Below the pieces are notes generated by a model that saw nothing but the letters and a program-made list of their open reading frames with translations, searched no databases and was not told where the DNA came from. From Chitinophagaceae bacterium (GTDB lineage Bacteria > Bacteroidota > Bacteroidia > Chitinophagales > Chitinophagaceae), in the NCBI GenBank assembly GCA_019638625.1, contig JAHBTK010000003.1, forward strand, positions 248,001 through 312,000: DNA of 64,000 nucleotides, read 5' to 3'. A program made the translations under genes and the position numbers. Positions 54,696 to 64,000 of this stretch are shown here, piece by piece. The stretch's first letter is position 1. Every line of letters starts with the position of its first letter.

Positions 54696-56081
54696 TTAAT
54701 TGCTTACCGTAGTATTACTTGGCGAAAGTGATAACCAGGTAGCTATATCGGGACATTGCTTATACTCATCGTCTACCGTCATATAAAAAGTAGGCATTTT
54801 TGTCTGAAGCCAGCGATTCAGTGTCTCGCCCTTTTTATCCTCCAGCACTCTTTGCGCTATTTTATTATAGTCGTCTTTCAGATTTTCCCGGTGTGGTTCT
54901 GATTTTGACTGTAAAAACAGGATGCGGGCGCCTTTTTTACCTCTTTCGTCAGTAAAAGGCATGGGCTTCGAATATTCACCCACTTTCAACTGGTCCAGTA
55001 TCACCACAATACTTTTATCCAGTTGGTCGATGGCCAGGTAGGGAGACCCGTACTCGTTCGTCACAGAACCGGCGTTGAATTTGCTGTTATCATCTTCGCT
55101 ATACTGCTCAACCGCCTGGCCAAAGGTCAGGGTTTTAGCCACCAGTTTCGAACGGATGGTGTCCAGTTTCTCAATTGCTTCATTTATTTCCGCATCCATT
55201 ACCTGCGGTATCTTTAAAATATGCCTCACCACCACATCATCACCCGAACGGCTTACCAGTTGTATAATGTGATATCCAAACCTGGATTTTACCACTCTCG
55301 ATATTTGTCCTTCTTTTAAGGCAAAAGCGGTTTGCGCAAAAACGCCGTCGACGTTTTTGTCGCTTCTGTTGAACTCAAACCTTCCGCCGATCTCCTTGGT
55401 GCCGGGATCATCGCTATACATTTTTGCCAGTCTTTCAAAGCTGGTAAGCCCGGATTCGATCTGCCGTTTGTACTCTGCCAGTTCATCCTGCGCATATTTC
55501 TCCATATCACGACTGGCCTTTCCATAAGCAACCACCTGCCTTATCTCCAGTTCAGTTTCGTAGTAAGGCAAACTTTCCGGAGGAATACTTTCAAAGTAGT
55601 TCTTTACTTCAGTAGGGGTAATCTTCACATTTTCTATAATAGACCGCTGCATGGCTTCCGTTAGTTTCTGCTCCCGGATCACAGCACGGTTATCTTCCTT
55701 TAACTGGTAAAGTGTTTTACCGGCGATCTGCTCCAGCGCTTCCTTACCACCATACATATTTATAAAATAACGGATACGCTGATCCAGTTCCGCCTCTACT
55801 TCCTCGTCGCTTATCGGTAAAGAGTCTTTCTGGGCCTGCAGCATCATCGCTTTACGCACCAGCATTTGCTGCAACAACATACAACCGGCATCCGGCGGCA
55901 ATGTTCTCCCCTGCCTTTTTTCGTCATCTATATAGTTCAGTATATCTGAACGCAAAACAATTTTATCTCCCAAAACCCCGACTATTTTATCCGCCAGCAC
56001 TTTGTGCGACTGACCTGTTTTCTGTGCAAAACCAGCCACCGCAAACAGGACAAGGCAGGTTGATAAGAGTGCATGTTTCAT
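54696..56081 (-). CDS. SurA-like periplasmic peptidyl-prolyl isomerase
   Basis: A 461-residue secreted chaperone/isomerase for outer-membrane proteins. Signal peptide (residues 1-19, FAVAGFAQ), SurA-type N-terminal helical domain (RQGRTLPPDAGCMLLQQMLVRKAMMLQAQKD), then two parvulin (PPIC) domains, the first clear (LAKMYSDDPGTKEIGGRFEFN, AFALKEGQISRVVKSRFGYHIIQLV) and a second one more diverged (VEQYSEDDNSKFNAGS, KARILFL-like ARILFLQSKSEPH). It follows infB downstream on the same strand with its own region between. Confidence 0.87.
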   Translation of the reverse strand: MKHALLSTCLVLFAVAGFAQKTGQSHKVLADKIVGVLGDKIVLRSDILNYIDDEKRQGRTLPPDAGCMLLQQMLVRKAMMLQAQKDSLPISDEEVEAELDQRIRYFINMYGGKEALEQIAGKTLYQLKEDNRAVIREQKLTEAMQRSIIENVKITPTEVKNYFESIPPESLPYYETELEIRQVVAYGKASRDMEKYAQDELAEYKRQIESGLTSFERLAKMYSDDPGTKEIGGRFEFNRSDKNVDGVFAQTAFALKEGQISRVVKSRFGYHIIQLVSRSGDDVVVRHILKIPQVMDAEINEAIEKLDTIRSKLVAKTLTFGQAVEQYSEDDNSKFNAGSVTNEYGSPYLAIDQLDKSIVVILDQLKVGEYSKPMPFTDERGKKGARILFLQSKSEPHRENLKDDYNKIAQRVLEDKKGETLNRWLQTKMPTFYMTVDDEYKQCPDIATWLSLSPSNTTVSN

Positions 56082-56127
56082 CTGAAAAATATTTATTTCC
56101 CGAAAAGCAGAATATTTTCGTCTTATA

Positions 56128-56154
56128 CAAAAATCCGCCTTTCAAAAGTAGGCG
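56128..56154 (-). terminator. Possible terminator after infB
   Basis: Short stem CGCCT/AGGCG with A-rich side chain (T-rich on the minus strand), 46 bp past the infB stop. The stem is only 5 bp, so this is weak. Confidence 0.4.
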
Positions 56155-56199
56155 TCTTTGGCGCTGGTAAAAACGCCACCACGGTTATTTAACAAAGGT

Positions 56200-59046
56200 T
56201 TAGAGACTTCTTTTTTCTTCTTCAATTTCAAAAGCTTCCACTACATCGCCCTGTTTAAGGTCATTATAGTTCTTGATAGTAAGACCGCATTCCATACCAC
56301 TTGTCACCTCCTTCACATCGTCTTTATACCGCTTCAAAGAGCCCAGTTCCGCACTCTGTCCTTCCCCGGTAGGATATATCACGATGCCATCCCGTATCAA
56401 CCTTACTTTGGAGTTTCTCATGATCTTACCATCCAGCACCTGACAGCCCGCTACGGTTGCTTTGTCGAATTTATACACCTCCCTGATCTCTACATTTCCG
56501 GTTATTCTTTCCGTAATGGTTGGTTCCATCATACCTTCCATCGCACTCTTCACCTCTTCGATAGCATTATAAATGATGGAGTATGCCTTGATCTGTACGC
56601 CTTCGGATTCCGCCAGCTTTGATGCCTGCATGGAAGGACGCACATTGAACCCTACAATGATGGCATCGGACGCGGTAGCCAGCAGCACATCACTTTCCGT
56701 AATGGCGCCCACCGCTTTATGCACCACCGATACGGCAATTTCTTCTGTAGAGAGTTTTTGCAGAGAGTCACTCAGGGCCTCCACAGAACCGTCCACATCA
56801 CCTTTGATGATAAGGTTGAGCTGTTTAAAGTTGCCCAGCGCCAGGCGTCTTCCAATTTCATCGAGTGTAATATGTTTTTTGGCCCGTATACCCTGTTCCC
56901 GGAGTATCTGCGCTCTTTTATTGGCTACTTCCTTCGCTTCACTTTCATCGGCATATACCCTGAACTTTTCACCGGCCTGCGGCGCGCCATTCAATCCCAG
57001 TATCTGTACCGGTGTAGAAGGTCCGGCTACATCGAGTCTTTGGTTTCGCTCGTTAAACATCGCCTTAGCCCTTCCGAAAAACTGCCCGCTCACAGTGATA
57101 TCGCTATGGCGCAGGGTACCGTTCTGCACCAGTACGGTTGCCACGTATCCCCTTCCTTTATCAAGGGATGCTTCAATAATGGTACCGACAGCCTCCCTCT
57201 CCGGGTTAGCTTTCAGTTCCAGCAATTCTGCTTCCAGTAATATCTTTTCGAGCAGCAGGTCCACATTCAGTCCGGTTTTTGCGGATATTTCCTGGCTTTG
57301 ATATTTCCCCCCCCAGTCTTCCACCAGGATATTCATCGCGGAAAGCTGTTCCTTGATCTTTTCCGGGTTCGCGCCGTCCTTGTCTATTTTATTGATGGCA
57401 AATACCATGGGCAGGTTGGCTGCCTGGGCATGACTGATAGCCTCCCGCGTTTGCGGCATCACTGCATCATCGGCAGACACCACGATAATGGCGACATCAG
57501 CCGCTTTGGCACCACGGGCACGCATAGCCGTAAATGCTTCGTGACCGGGTGTATCCAAAAATGTCAGTTTTTTTCCAGAGGTAGTAGTAACCTGGTATGC
57601 ACCTATGTGCTGGGTAATTCCTCCCGCTTCACCCGCTACCACGTTGGCATTACGAATATAGTCGAGCAAAGAGGTTTTACCGTGGTCAACGTGCCCCATT
57701 ATCGTGATGACAGGCGGTCTGGAGATCAGGTCTTCCGGCTGGTCTTCAATGTCTTCTCCTTCTTCTTCTTCCACATCGTCCACGCCTATGAACTCCACTT
57801 CAAAACCAAACTCTCCGGCTACCAGTTCTATTACCTCCGCATCCAGGCGCTGGTTGATAGACACCATAATACCCAGCCCCATACATTTGCCGATAATTTC
57901 TGCAAAATTCACGTCCATCAGGTTAGCCAACTCACTCACCGTAACAAATTCGGTTACCTGCAATTTGTTGTCTTCACTCTGCATTTCAGCCATATTTTCG
58001 GCTGCCTCTTCTCTCCTGGCTCTGCGCAGTTTGGCTTTGGCGCTCTTACCGCCCGCTTTTCCGCCACCGGTCAGTTTGGCCTGCGTTTCCCTTATCTTAT
58101 CCTGAATTTCTTTTGCGTCTATCTCTTTCGCTTCCCGCGGATTATCCCTGCGTCCGCCTTTGTGTTGTCCAAAGCGACCGCCGCCCTGACCCTGCCGGGC
58201 ATCCCCCTGCTTTTGAACAGAAGGGCGGTTGCCATCCCTTCTTTGTTGAGGTCTGTTTTGGTTGTCCTGCCGGGGAGCCTGGTCCCTTTTTTCTATCGGG
58301 ATACGCTTGCGTTTACGTTTTTCATCGCTTTGTTTGGCAGCAGGTTTATTATCGCCTTCTGCCGGGAGGTCTATTTTCCCGATAATTCTCGGTCCTTCCA
58401 GTTTCTCCGCCCTGATATTCTCTATTACCGCATTCTCTTCCGGAGTTTCTGCTGCCTCAGCCGGTTGTTCCGGGGTTTCGGGTACGGCTTCTTCGACAGG
58501 TTCTTTTTTGGCTTTTTCGGTGGTTTCTTTTCCGGTCGCAGGTTCCGCGGTTTTTGCCACCGCTTTTTTAGTTCCTTTTTTCGGACGCGTTGATCCGTCT
58601 ATTGCAGAGAGGTCTATTTTATCCAGTACTTTGGGGCCTTCTATTTCAGGGGCTTCTATCTTCACTATCTCCGGTTGTTTGGTTTCCTGCACGGGAGGCT
58701 CCGGTAATTCAGGCTCTTCCACTACCGGAGGAGGGGCTTCCACCACAGGGGGGTCCGCTTTTTTCTTGCTTTCTTTCTTAAAAACAATTTCCTCTTCGTC
58801 TTTCTTTTTACGCGGTTCCAATACATTTCCCTTGGGAATTTCTATCTGGTCACTTTTTGCCTTTGCCGCCTTGTCAGATGAAAACTCCTGCTGCAGGGAG
58901 TAATACATATCCTCTGTCAGTTTACTGGTAGGTTTGAGGTCGTCTTTGGAAAAACCTTTCCCTATCAGAAAATCAATTAAGGTTTCCTGTCCAATGTTAA
59001 ACTCTTTTGCTGCTGCCAGCAACCTTGGTAATTTTACTTCCGCCAT
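56200..59046 (-). CDS. infB: Translation initiation factor IF-2
   Basis: 948-residue GTPase that brings fMet-tRNA to the 30S subunit. N-terminal domain is long, Lys/Glu/Pro-rich and of low complexity (residues 70-330), followed by IF2N-type segments, then the G domain with G1 [13 protein letters not shown] (near residue 450), DTPGHEAF and NKIDK, domain II and IV, and the C-terminal fMet-tRNA-binding domain ([17 protein letters not shown]). Part of the rimP-nusA-infB operon; 81 bp after nusA. Confidence 0.97.
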   Translation of the reverse strand: MAEVKLPRLLAAAKEFNIGQETLIDFLIGKGFSKDDLKPTSKLTEDMYYSLQQEFSSDKAAKAKSDQIEIPKGNVLEPRKKKDEEEIVFKKESKKKADPPVVEAPPPVVEEPELPEPPVQETKQPEIVKIEAPEIEGPKVLDKIDLSAIDGSTRPKKGTKKAVAKTAEPATGKETTEKAKKEPVEEAVPETPEQPAEAAETPEENAVIENIRAEKLEGPRIIGKIDLPAEGDNKPAAKQSDEKRKRKRIPIEKRDQAPRQDNQNRPQQRRDGNRPSVQKQGDARQGQGGGRFGQHKGGRRDNPREAKEIDAKEIQDKIRETQAKLTGGGKAGGKSAKAKLRRARREEAAENMAEMQSEDNKLQVTEFVTVSELANLMDVNFAEIIGKCMGLGIMVSINQRLDAEVIELVAGEFGFEVEFIGVDDVEEEEGEDIEDQPEDLISRPPVITIMGHVDHGKTSLLDYIRNANVVAGEAGGITQHIGAYQVTTTSGKKLTFLDTPGHEAFTAMRARGAKAADVAIIVVSADDAVMPQTREAISHAQAANLPMVFAINKIDKDGANPEKIKEQLSAMNILVEDWGGKYQSQEISAKTGLNVDLLLEKILLEAELLELKANPEREAVGTIIEASLDKGRGYVATVLVQNGTLRHSDITVSGQFFGRAKAMFNERNQRLDVAGPSTPVQILGLNGAPQAGEKFRVYADESEAKEVANKRAQILREQGIRAKKHITLDEIGRRLALGNFKQLNLIIKGDVDGSVEALSDSLQKLSTEEIAVSVVHKAVGAITESDVLLATASDAIIVGFNVRPSMQASKLAESEGVQIKAYSIIYNAIEEVKSAMEGMMEPTITERITGNVEIREVYKFDKATVAGCQVLDGKIMRNSKVRLIRDGIVIYPTGEGQSAELGSLKRYKDDVKEVTSGMECGLTIKNYNDLKQGDVVEAFEIEEEKRSL

Positions 59047-59127
59047 ATTGTAGTTGCTCCCCGGTTTACTTCAGGGAGATTTTTTTTCTCTATAAAAATT
59101 ACCTGGCTTTTCAGAAGCCCGGTAATG

Positions 59128-60375
59128 TTACCCTTTTTCAAACTCTTCTTCCAGCACTTTCCTCACATCTTCCAAAGTTTCTTTCTCAAGGTCTGTTCTT
59201 CTTTCCAGTTCTTCTACGGTCAGGTCTAATACACTCCGGGCTGTATCACATCCGATTCTCTTCAGTTCGTCAATTACCCAAGTGTCAATTTCATCTGCAA
59301 ATTCATCCAGGTCAATATCAAATTCTTCTGACTGGTCTTCATCATCCCTGAATACGTCCAGCTCGTAGCCGGACAATTCGCAGGCTAATTTGATATTTAC
59401 CCCCCTGCGCCCTATGGCCAGCGATACCTGGTCGGGTTTGAGGTAGACACTGGCATGTTTATTTTCATTGTCTAATTCCATGAAGCTCACCTTTGCAGGA
59501 GTGAGCGCTCTCTGGATCAGCAACTGTGTATTGTTTGTCCAGTTGATCACATCTATATTTTCATTACGCAGTTCCCTAACGATACCGTGTATACGGCTTC
59601 CCTTCATCCCCACGCAGGCTCCCACAGGGTCTATGCGGTCATCATAAGATTCCACAGCCACTTTTGCTCTTTCGCCCGGTTCTCTTACAATCTTCCGGAT
59701 AACGATCAGTCCGTCAAAAATTTCCGGCACTTCAATCTCGAGCAATTTAGCAAGGAAAGACGGATGGGTACGCGAAAGGATGATTACCGGAGAGTTATTT
59801 TTTAACTCTACTTTTTTCACCACCGCCTTCACATTTTCGCCTTTCTTAAAGTAGTCGGAAGGTATTTGCTCCGACTTGGGGATGATCAGTTCATTTCCGT
59901 CTTCATCCAGCAGCAATACTTCTTTTTTCCATACCTGGTACACTTCCGCGGTGATGATCTCACCCACACGGTCCGCGTATTTTTTAACCAGGCTGTTCTT
60001 TTTCAGGTCGCTGATACGGCTGGCCAGGGTTTGTTTGGCAGCCAGTATGGCCCGGCGTCCGAAATCAAGAATATCTACTTCCTGGAACAGTTCCTCTCCT
60101 ACTTCAAAGTCAGGTTCAATTTTAATGGCCTCACTATAGGCAACTTCCGCCACCGGGTTTTCCACCTGCCCGTCTTCCACAATTGTCCTTCGGTGAATAA
60201 TTTCCAGGTCCCCTTTCTCCGTATTCACGATCACGTCAAAGTTCTCGTCAGATCCGTATTTTTTACGGAGCAACGTCTTGAACACATCCTCCAGCACCTT
60301 CATTAACGTGGGGCGGTCGATATTTTCTGCGTCCTTAAAATCCTGAAAGGATTCAATAAGATTTATACTTGCCAT
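59128..60375 (-). CDS. nusA: Transcription termination/antitermination factor NusA
   Basis: 415-residue RNA-polymerase-binding protein. N-terminal domain (LIESFQDFKDAENIDRP), S1 domain (GEIITAEVYQVWKKEVLLLDEDG), KH1 (VAVESYDDRIDPVGACVGMKGSRIHGIVRELRNENIDVI) and KH2 (YLKPDQVSLAIGRRGVNIKLA). C-terminal acidic helical part is short. An in-frame start at 60420 would add 15 residues; the ATG at 60375 is preferred. It follows rimP by 54 bp. Confidence 0.96.
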   Translation of the reverse strand: MASINLIESFQDFKDAENIDRPTLMKVLEDVFKTLLRKKYGSDENFDVIVNTEKGDLEIIHRRTIVEDGQVENPVAEVAYSEAIKIEPDFEVGEELFQEVDILDFGRRAILAAKQTLASRISDLKKNSLVKKYADRVGEIITAEVYQVWKKEVLLLDEDGNELIIPKSEQIPSDYFKKGENVKAVVKKVELKNNSPVIILSRTHPSFLAKLLEIEVPEIFDGLIVIRKIVREPGERAKVAVESYDDRIDPVGACVGMKGSRIHGIVRELRNENIDVINWTNNTQLLIQRALTPAKVSFMELDNENKHASVYLKPDQVSLAIGRRGVNIKLACELSGYELDVFRDDEDQSEEFDIDLDEFADEIDTWVIDELKRIGCDTARSVLDLTVEELERRTDLEKETLEDVRKVLEEEFEKG

Positions 60376-60429
60376 AGTTACAGCATTTTTATCCGGGTTG
60401 AGACACGTTGCCGCATCCAACAGGGACCG

Positions 60430-60900
60430 TTAAAATTGAATTTGAATTTTTGTTGTTTTTATGTTGTTAAAAAAAATAGTATGTTGTACCACCTCTTTTT
60501 TCTTGTTCTTTCCCCTGGTTTCTTCCACTACCATTTCCTCTTCGCCAACGGTCGTCAATTTACCCTCTATGCGGCTGCCGTCCAGCAATACCACTTCTAC
60601 ATTTCTGCCGACATTTTTTTTGTACTGCCTTTTTAGTTTAAGCGGCTCGTCCAGCCCGGGTGAAGAAACTTCCAGTGAAAAATCACCGGCGGGGAATAAT
60701 CCCTTTTCTTCAATTTGTTTATATAAGGCACGATTGTACGTAATGCATTTTGCGAGAGATATTCCTCCGTCTGCGTCCAGAAAGACCCTGATATTGTTCG
60801 TCGGCTTCACTTTCACCTCTACTAAAAAACAATCCGGGCTGTCCGTCAATAAATCCGTTATTAATTCTTCGACAATTTTTATTGTTGCTTCGCTGCTCAT
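60430..60900 (-). CDS. rimP: Ribosome maturation factor RimP
   Basis: 156-residue factor for 30S maturation. The ATG at 60900 (MSSEATIKIVEELI) is preferred to the upstream start at 60960, because the latter would begin upstream of the leader hairpin and overlaps the promoter. Family motifs: FLDADGGISLAKCITYNRAL and YSLEVSSPGLDEPL-like FSLEVSSPGLDEPLKLKRQY, with the SH3-like C-terminal domain. First gene of the nusA operon. Confidence 0.93.
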   Translation of the reverse strand: MSSEATIKIVEELITDLLTDSPDCFLVEVKVKPTNNIRVFLDADGGISLAKCITYNRALYKQIEEKGLFPAGDFSLEVSSPGLDEPLKLKRQYKKNVGRNVEVVLLDGSRIEGKLTTVGEEEMVVEETRGKNKKKEVVQHTIFFNNIKTTKIQIQF

Positions 60901-60912
60901 AATCCGGTAAAT

Positions 60913-60942
60913 AAAGAAGGGAACGGCTTCGTTCCCTTCTTT
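60913..60942 (-). promoter_or_regulatory. Perfect 13-bp hairpin in the rimP leader
   Basis: AAAGAAGGGAACG pairs with CGTTCCCTTCTTT around a 4-nt loop (GCTT). It lies in the short leader between the -7 element (60960-60967) and the ATG at 60900, ending 12 nt before the start codon. It could control translation or act as an attenuator for the operon. Confidence 0.75.
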
Positions 60943-60959
60943 CGTTCTTTTTCCTAGCA

Positions 60960-60967
60960 CAAAGGTA
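60960..60967 (-). promoter_or_regulatory. -7 promoter element of the rimP-nusA-infB operon
   Basis: TACCTTTG on the minus strand, 59 bp before the rimP start at 60900; leader of about 50 nt that includes the hairpin. Confidence 0.65.
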
Positions 60968-61039
60968 AGACAATATCAATACGTAAAAAACTTTTGTATT
61001 GAAAATTTAGCCCTATTTGTGCCCGTTATGCAGGCGATG

Positions 61040-62092
61040 TCAGACCTTGAAATACTCCCGGTACCAGCGGATGAAATTTTCTATCCCTTCCTGCACCCTG
61101 GTTTCCGGTTTATAGTGCAGATCCGCTACCAGGTCCGTTACATCAGCACAGGTAGCGGCCACATCCCCGGGCTGCATCGGCAAAAGCTCCTTTACAGCTT
61201 CCTTGCCAAGCGTTTTTTCTATCGCTTCAATAAAGGTCATCAGCTTCACGGGATTGTTGTTTCCTATATTGTATATCTTATAGGGAGCCGGCGATGTGGA
61301 GGGGTCTGGGTGGGTCGCCTCCCAGCTTTTGTTGCCTGCCGGGGGATTGTCCAGTACCCGCACCACACCTTCTACAATATCCGCTATATAGGTGAAGTCG
61401 CGCACCATGTTACCATTGTTAAATACCTGGATAGACTTATTCTCCAGAATGGCTTTTGTGAATATAAAAAGAGCCATATCCGGCCTTCCCCAGGGACCAT
61501 ACACAGTGAAAAAACGCAGGCCGGTTGTCGGCACCTTAAACAGGTGGCTATAAGTATGCGCCATCAGTTCATTGCTTTTTTTGCTGGCTGCATAGAGTGA
61601 AATGGGATGATCCACGTTATCGGAAGTAGCAAAAGGCGATTTCCCGTTCAAACCATACACGCTGGAACTGCTGGCATACGCAAGATGCTTGATATGATGA
61701 TGCCTGCAACACTCCAGTATATTCAAAAATCCCACGATATTGCTGTTAATATATGCATCCGGATTGGTAAGACTGTACCTTACACCTGCCTGGGCGGCGA
61801 GGTTACACACTTTATCAAATTTCTGTTCCGCAAACAGCCTGTCCAGGTTTTCCTTATCCTCCAGGTTAAGTTGTATAAAACTATAGTTGGGATGCTTATC
61901 ACTGGAAACCAACTTGTTATATTGTATTTTGTCTTTTGGTATACCGGCAAAGGAAAGCCGGTCGTATTTAAGATTGATATCGTAGTAATTATTGATACAA
62001 TCCAGTCCCACCACGGTATCACCGCGTTTGATCAGGTAGTTAGCAAGATGGAACCCGATAAAACCGGCGGTTCCTGTGATTAAAAATTTCAT
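61040..62092 (-). CDS. NAD-dependent epimerase, UDP-glucuronate 4-epimerase-like
   Basis: A 350-residue extended SDR enzyme. Start is the ATG at 62092 ([20 protein letters not shown]); an in-frame start at 62128 is less likely. Motifs: [38 protein letters not shown], catalytic [10 protein letters not shown], and [16 protein letters not shown]. These match UDP-glucuronate 4-epimerases and LspL-type proteins, which supply UDP-galacturonate for surface polysaccharides. Exact substrate is inferred, not proven. Confidence 0.85.
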   Translation of the reverse strand: MKFLITGTAGFIGFHLANYLIKRGDTVVGLDCINNYYDINLKYDRLSFAGIPKDKIQYNKLVSSDKHPNYSFIQLNLEDKENLDRLFAEQKFDKVCNLAAQAGVRYSLTNPDAYINSNIVGFLNILECCRHHHIKHLAYASSSSVYGLNGKSPFATSDNVDHPISLYAASKKSNELMAHTYSHLFKVPTTGLRFFTVYGPWGRPDMALFIFTKAILENKSIQVFNNGNMVRDFTYIADIVEGVVRVLDNPPAGNKSWEATHPDPSTSPAPYKIYNIGNNNPVKLMTFIEAIEKTLGKEAVKELLPMQPGDVAATCADVTDLVADLHYKPETRVQEGIENFIRWYREYFKV

Positions 62093-62201
62093 TATTGTTT
62101 TATTTTTTACTGGCTGCAAAGTAAACAAGAATAACCCTAAAAAAAGAATGTGGCCGCGGAGACCGCTATTTTTTAATTATGGTCAATTCATTCTCCCGAA
62201 A

Positions 62202-62537
62202 TCAATCATCTTTTCTTTTAATATAAACAGTTCTTTCTATGAACCTGGAAGAATTGGAACGCAGCCTTACAGTGATATCAACCTTTTCGACATCGGCATC
62301 GAAAGGTATCCACAGGCTGTTCCTGTGAAAACTGCCAAAAGAGGAAGAAAAGACCAGTTGTGTGGTGTCCAGCGGAAGGACCCGTCCCCCGGAAAATACC
62401 CCCTCCACATTAATATAGTTATAGGACCCTTTTTTAAGGCTGTCGGTGTACAGGTTGAAATAGATGCTATCGGGCGCCTGGCTGCACGCCAGTATATACC
62501 CCAAACCGAACATGGCAGATAACAGGAACTTTTTCAA
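62202..62537 (-). CDS. Small secreted protein of unknown function
   Basis: A 111-residue protein with an N-terminal signal (MKKFLLSAMFGLGYILACSQ; an AC lipobox is possible at Cys 18). The mature part shows a short beta-rich domain (LYTDSLKKGSYNYINVEGVFSGGRVLPLDTTQLVF) ending in RTVYIKRKDD. No family recognised. It is 60 bp downstream of the patatin-like gene on the same strand. Confidence 0.6.
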   Translation of the reverse strand: MKKFLLSAMFGLGYILACSQAPDSIYFNLYTDSLKKGSYNYINVEGVFSGGRVLPLDTTQLVFSSSFGSFHRNSLWIPFDADVEKVDITVRLRSNSSRFIERTVYIKRKDD

Positions 62538-62597
62538 TATATCTTTTTCTTGTTAGACGAAATAAAAACGCAAAAGTAAACACCGGCTTTAAAATTA

Positions 62598-64000
62598 TCA
62601 TTTGTCAGTCTCCGGGAGTTGACCGGTAACCGATAGCTGCTCAAATGACTGACGGTTCGCCTCCAGGTTCAATGCCCGTTTGATATCCTGCTTTTCATGT
62701 TGAGTAAGATGAAAGTTCAACGCAGCGCCTTTTTCTTTCGGTGGCGGACTGTAATAGAATATGATCTTCCTGAACGGAAACTGGTACCCGCCGGCAGAAA
62801 AATGAACCATTTCTTCCTGGTAATAGTCCTGCATTTTCATCCAGTTGTTCTGTAAGGTCACAATCGGTTTGGTGAACAGGCCTGTCAGGCTCTGGTCCAC
62901 ATAGTTATCATTCCATTCACCGGGAATGCGGTCCCGGATTTGTATAAACACCACTCCTGCCGTATTCCCGTCGATCCAGTCTTTGAATACATTCAGCATT
63001 CTCAGGGTGGATTCCTGCCCGAAATTATCCCGCATACCGCCGTCCATCACGTCTATCACCGGCACACTGGGCATCCATACATTGGGCAGCACATAGGGGA
63101 ATGTGGCATTGATCCTCAAAACGGACAGCATCCGCATATTCAGGGGATCCTGCCGCCGGAACATAGCACCAAAGTCTATGGCATCCGGTTCTGACAAGAC
63201 TGTATCAGCACCGGTATCCCAGTTCCGCATCATAAAACTGATGGGCTGGCTGCTGATCATCATTTTTCTGCCATCCCGGGTAATGGTCGAATTAAAAATC
63301 ATCAGCGGAATTTTTGCATTCGCCTCATCCTTCGCCACATCCTTCAGCGAATAGTCCAGTATTTTGCCTGTGTTCCGGTTGAGCTGTTCTTCAAATGCGT
63401 ATCCCCTGTCTTTAGTGTAGGTAAAGTTGCCCGATGTAAATTGCTGGGCCGGCGCAAAAATATCCCTGGTAACAAAGGATGAAAAAAGCGAATTAAGCAG
63501 GTCTTTTGAGATATTTTCCGTGTATAACAGGCTCTGCAGGTCAATATCCTGTCCTGCCTGCTTCAGCCGGAAAAGCTCCCTGAAATAAGTAGCGCCGAGC
63601 ATACCGCCGGAAGCCCCGTTAATGACAAACACTTTATCCAGGAACCCGTTCATCATACTGTCTATTTGCTGCAACACACTGAGCGTGAAGGTAGCGGAGC
63701 GGGTGCCACCGCCACTTACATTCACTACATACAGCACCGGTTTTTCCTCTTTTTGTTTGGCCTTCCATTTTTCCAGTATGGTAAGCATATGCTGTTTGTC
63801 CGCTTCCATCTTCTCGGGGGAACATAACTGAAGGATATCTACTCTGTTGTAACCCGGCCGCTCCTGGCGGTTCACATAATCTATGCCGTAAGCTTTGTTA
63901 CGGGGATCTATCAGGTCTTTCTCAAACAGTAAATTCAACACCAGCACCAGCAGGATGATCACCGGGAAGGCCCAGCTTTTCAGCCAGAAACTCAACGCAC
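62598..64000 (-). CDS. Patatin-like phospholipase, N-terminus beyond the window
   Basis: At least 467 codons, open to the window edge. A membrane segment near the visible N-terminus (AFPVIILLVLVLNLLF) is followed by the patatin core: VNVSGGGTRSATFTLSVLQQI (oxyanion loop), GASGGMLGA (nucleophile Ser in GxSxG) and the catalytic Asp in DVMDGGMRDNFG. These are patatin-type acyl hydrolase hallmarks. Membrane-linked lipase or phospholipase activity is inferred. The true start may be a TTG at 63995 or upstream of the window. Confidence 0.8.
   Translation of the reverse strand, partial: ALSFWLKSWAFPVIILLVLVLNLLFEKDLIDPRNKAYGIDYVNRQERPGYNRVDILQLCSPEKMEADKQHMLTILEKWKAKQKEEKPVLYVVNVSGGGTRSATFTLSVLQQIDSMMNGFLDKVFVINGASGGMLGATYFRELFRLKQAGQDIDLQSLLYTENISKDLLNSLFSSFVTRDIFAPAQQFTSGNFTYTKDRGYAFEEQLNRNTGKILDYSLKDVAKDEANAKIPLMIFNSTITRDGRKMMISSQPISFMMRNWDTGADTVLSEPDAIDFGAMFRRQDPLNMRMLSVLRINATFPYVLPNVWMPSVPVIDVMDGGMRDNFGQESTLRMLNVFKDWIDGNTAGVVFIQIRDRIPGEWNDNYVDQSLTGLFTKPIVTLQNNWMKMQDYYQEEMVHFSAGGYQFPFRKIIFYYSPPPKEKGAALNFHLTQHEKQDIKRALNLEANRQSFEQLSVTGQLPETDK

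Noticed and set aside
1..64000. CRISPR arrays, prophage genes, integrase or toxin-antitoxin pairs
   Set aside because: No regularly spaced repeats and no phage, integrase or toxin motifs were found; the only mobile gene seen is the IS4 transposase.

Overview
The window looks like chromosomal DNA of a Bacteroidota bacterium, most likely in or near Chitinophagaceae. The reasons are TAnnTTTG-type -7 promoter elements just upstream of many start codons (rplK, frr, transketolase, rimP, the WecA-like gene), a split transketolase, an IPExxxVDY-family protein, a sensor kinase with two-component-regulator propellers plus a Y_Y_Y domain, and many Bacteroidota-style secreted and outer-membrane proteins. 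Taxonomy is inferred from gene content only.

The left part (1-17 kb) is mostly housekeeping: ftsH (cut by the window edge) with rsfS, birA with a LON-substrate-binding-domain protein, an accessory DUF4143-type ATPase behind a 22-bp tandem repeat, prfA, mscL, frr, a WecA-like glycosyl-phosphate transferase, the N-terminal half of a split transketolase, trmB, a short-chain dehydrogenase, a pterin carbinolamine dehydratase, an IPExxxVDY protein, an M28 peptidase and feoB.

The middle (about 17-49 kb) is an accessory island. It holds two Cys-type sulfatases, a formylglycine-generating enzyme with both catalytic cysteines, a DUF1254/DUF1214 protein, at least four predicted outer-membrane barrels, an amidohydrolase, a strictosidine-synthase-like lactonase, a TonB-domain lipoprotein, an aquaporin, DUF502 and YqhA-like membrane proteins, a papain-like secreted protein, three DUF4136-like envelope proteins and two NarL-type two-component pairs. 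One sensor kinase is cut exactly by a 1541-bp IS4-family element with a 10-bp target duplication. A short palindrome (TACAC-AAAG-GTGTA) occurs at four places. At three of them (formylglycine enzyme, sulfatase/DUF4136 gene run, response regulator) it lies exactly 24 bp from a -7-like element, which suggests one regulon. Two DUF4136 genes 24.4 kb apart are almost identical except for their last codons, a gene-conversion signature. Two related MITE-like repeats in opposite orientation bracket the 34.1-38.4 kb gene block.

The right part (49-64 kb) returns to core genes: rplK-rplA-rplJ-rplL (without secE/nusG before or rpoB after it), a large secreted glycoside-hydrolase-like protein, a SurA-like chaperone, the rimP-nusA-infB operon with a perfect leader hairpin, a UDP-glucuronate epimerase-like protein, a small secreted protein and a patatin-like phospholipase cut by the window edge.

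A working model for the island: outer-membrane barrels admit or export a sulfated or aromatic substrate; the sulfatases, activated by the formylglycine enzyme, desulfate it; the amidohydrolase and lactonase process it; and the two-component systems control expression through the shared palindrome. The substrate cannot be read from the sequence.
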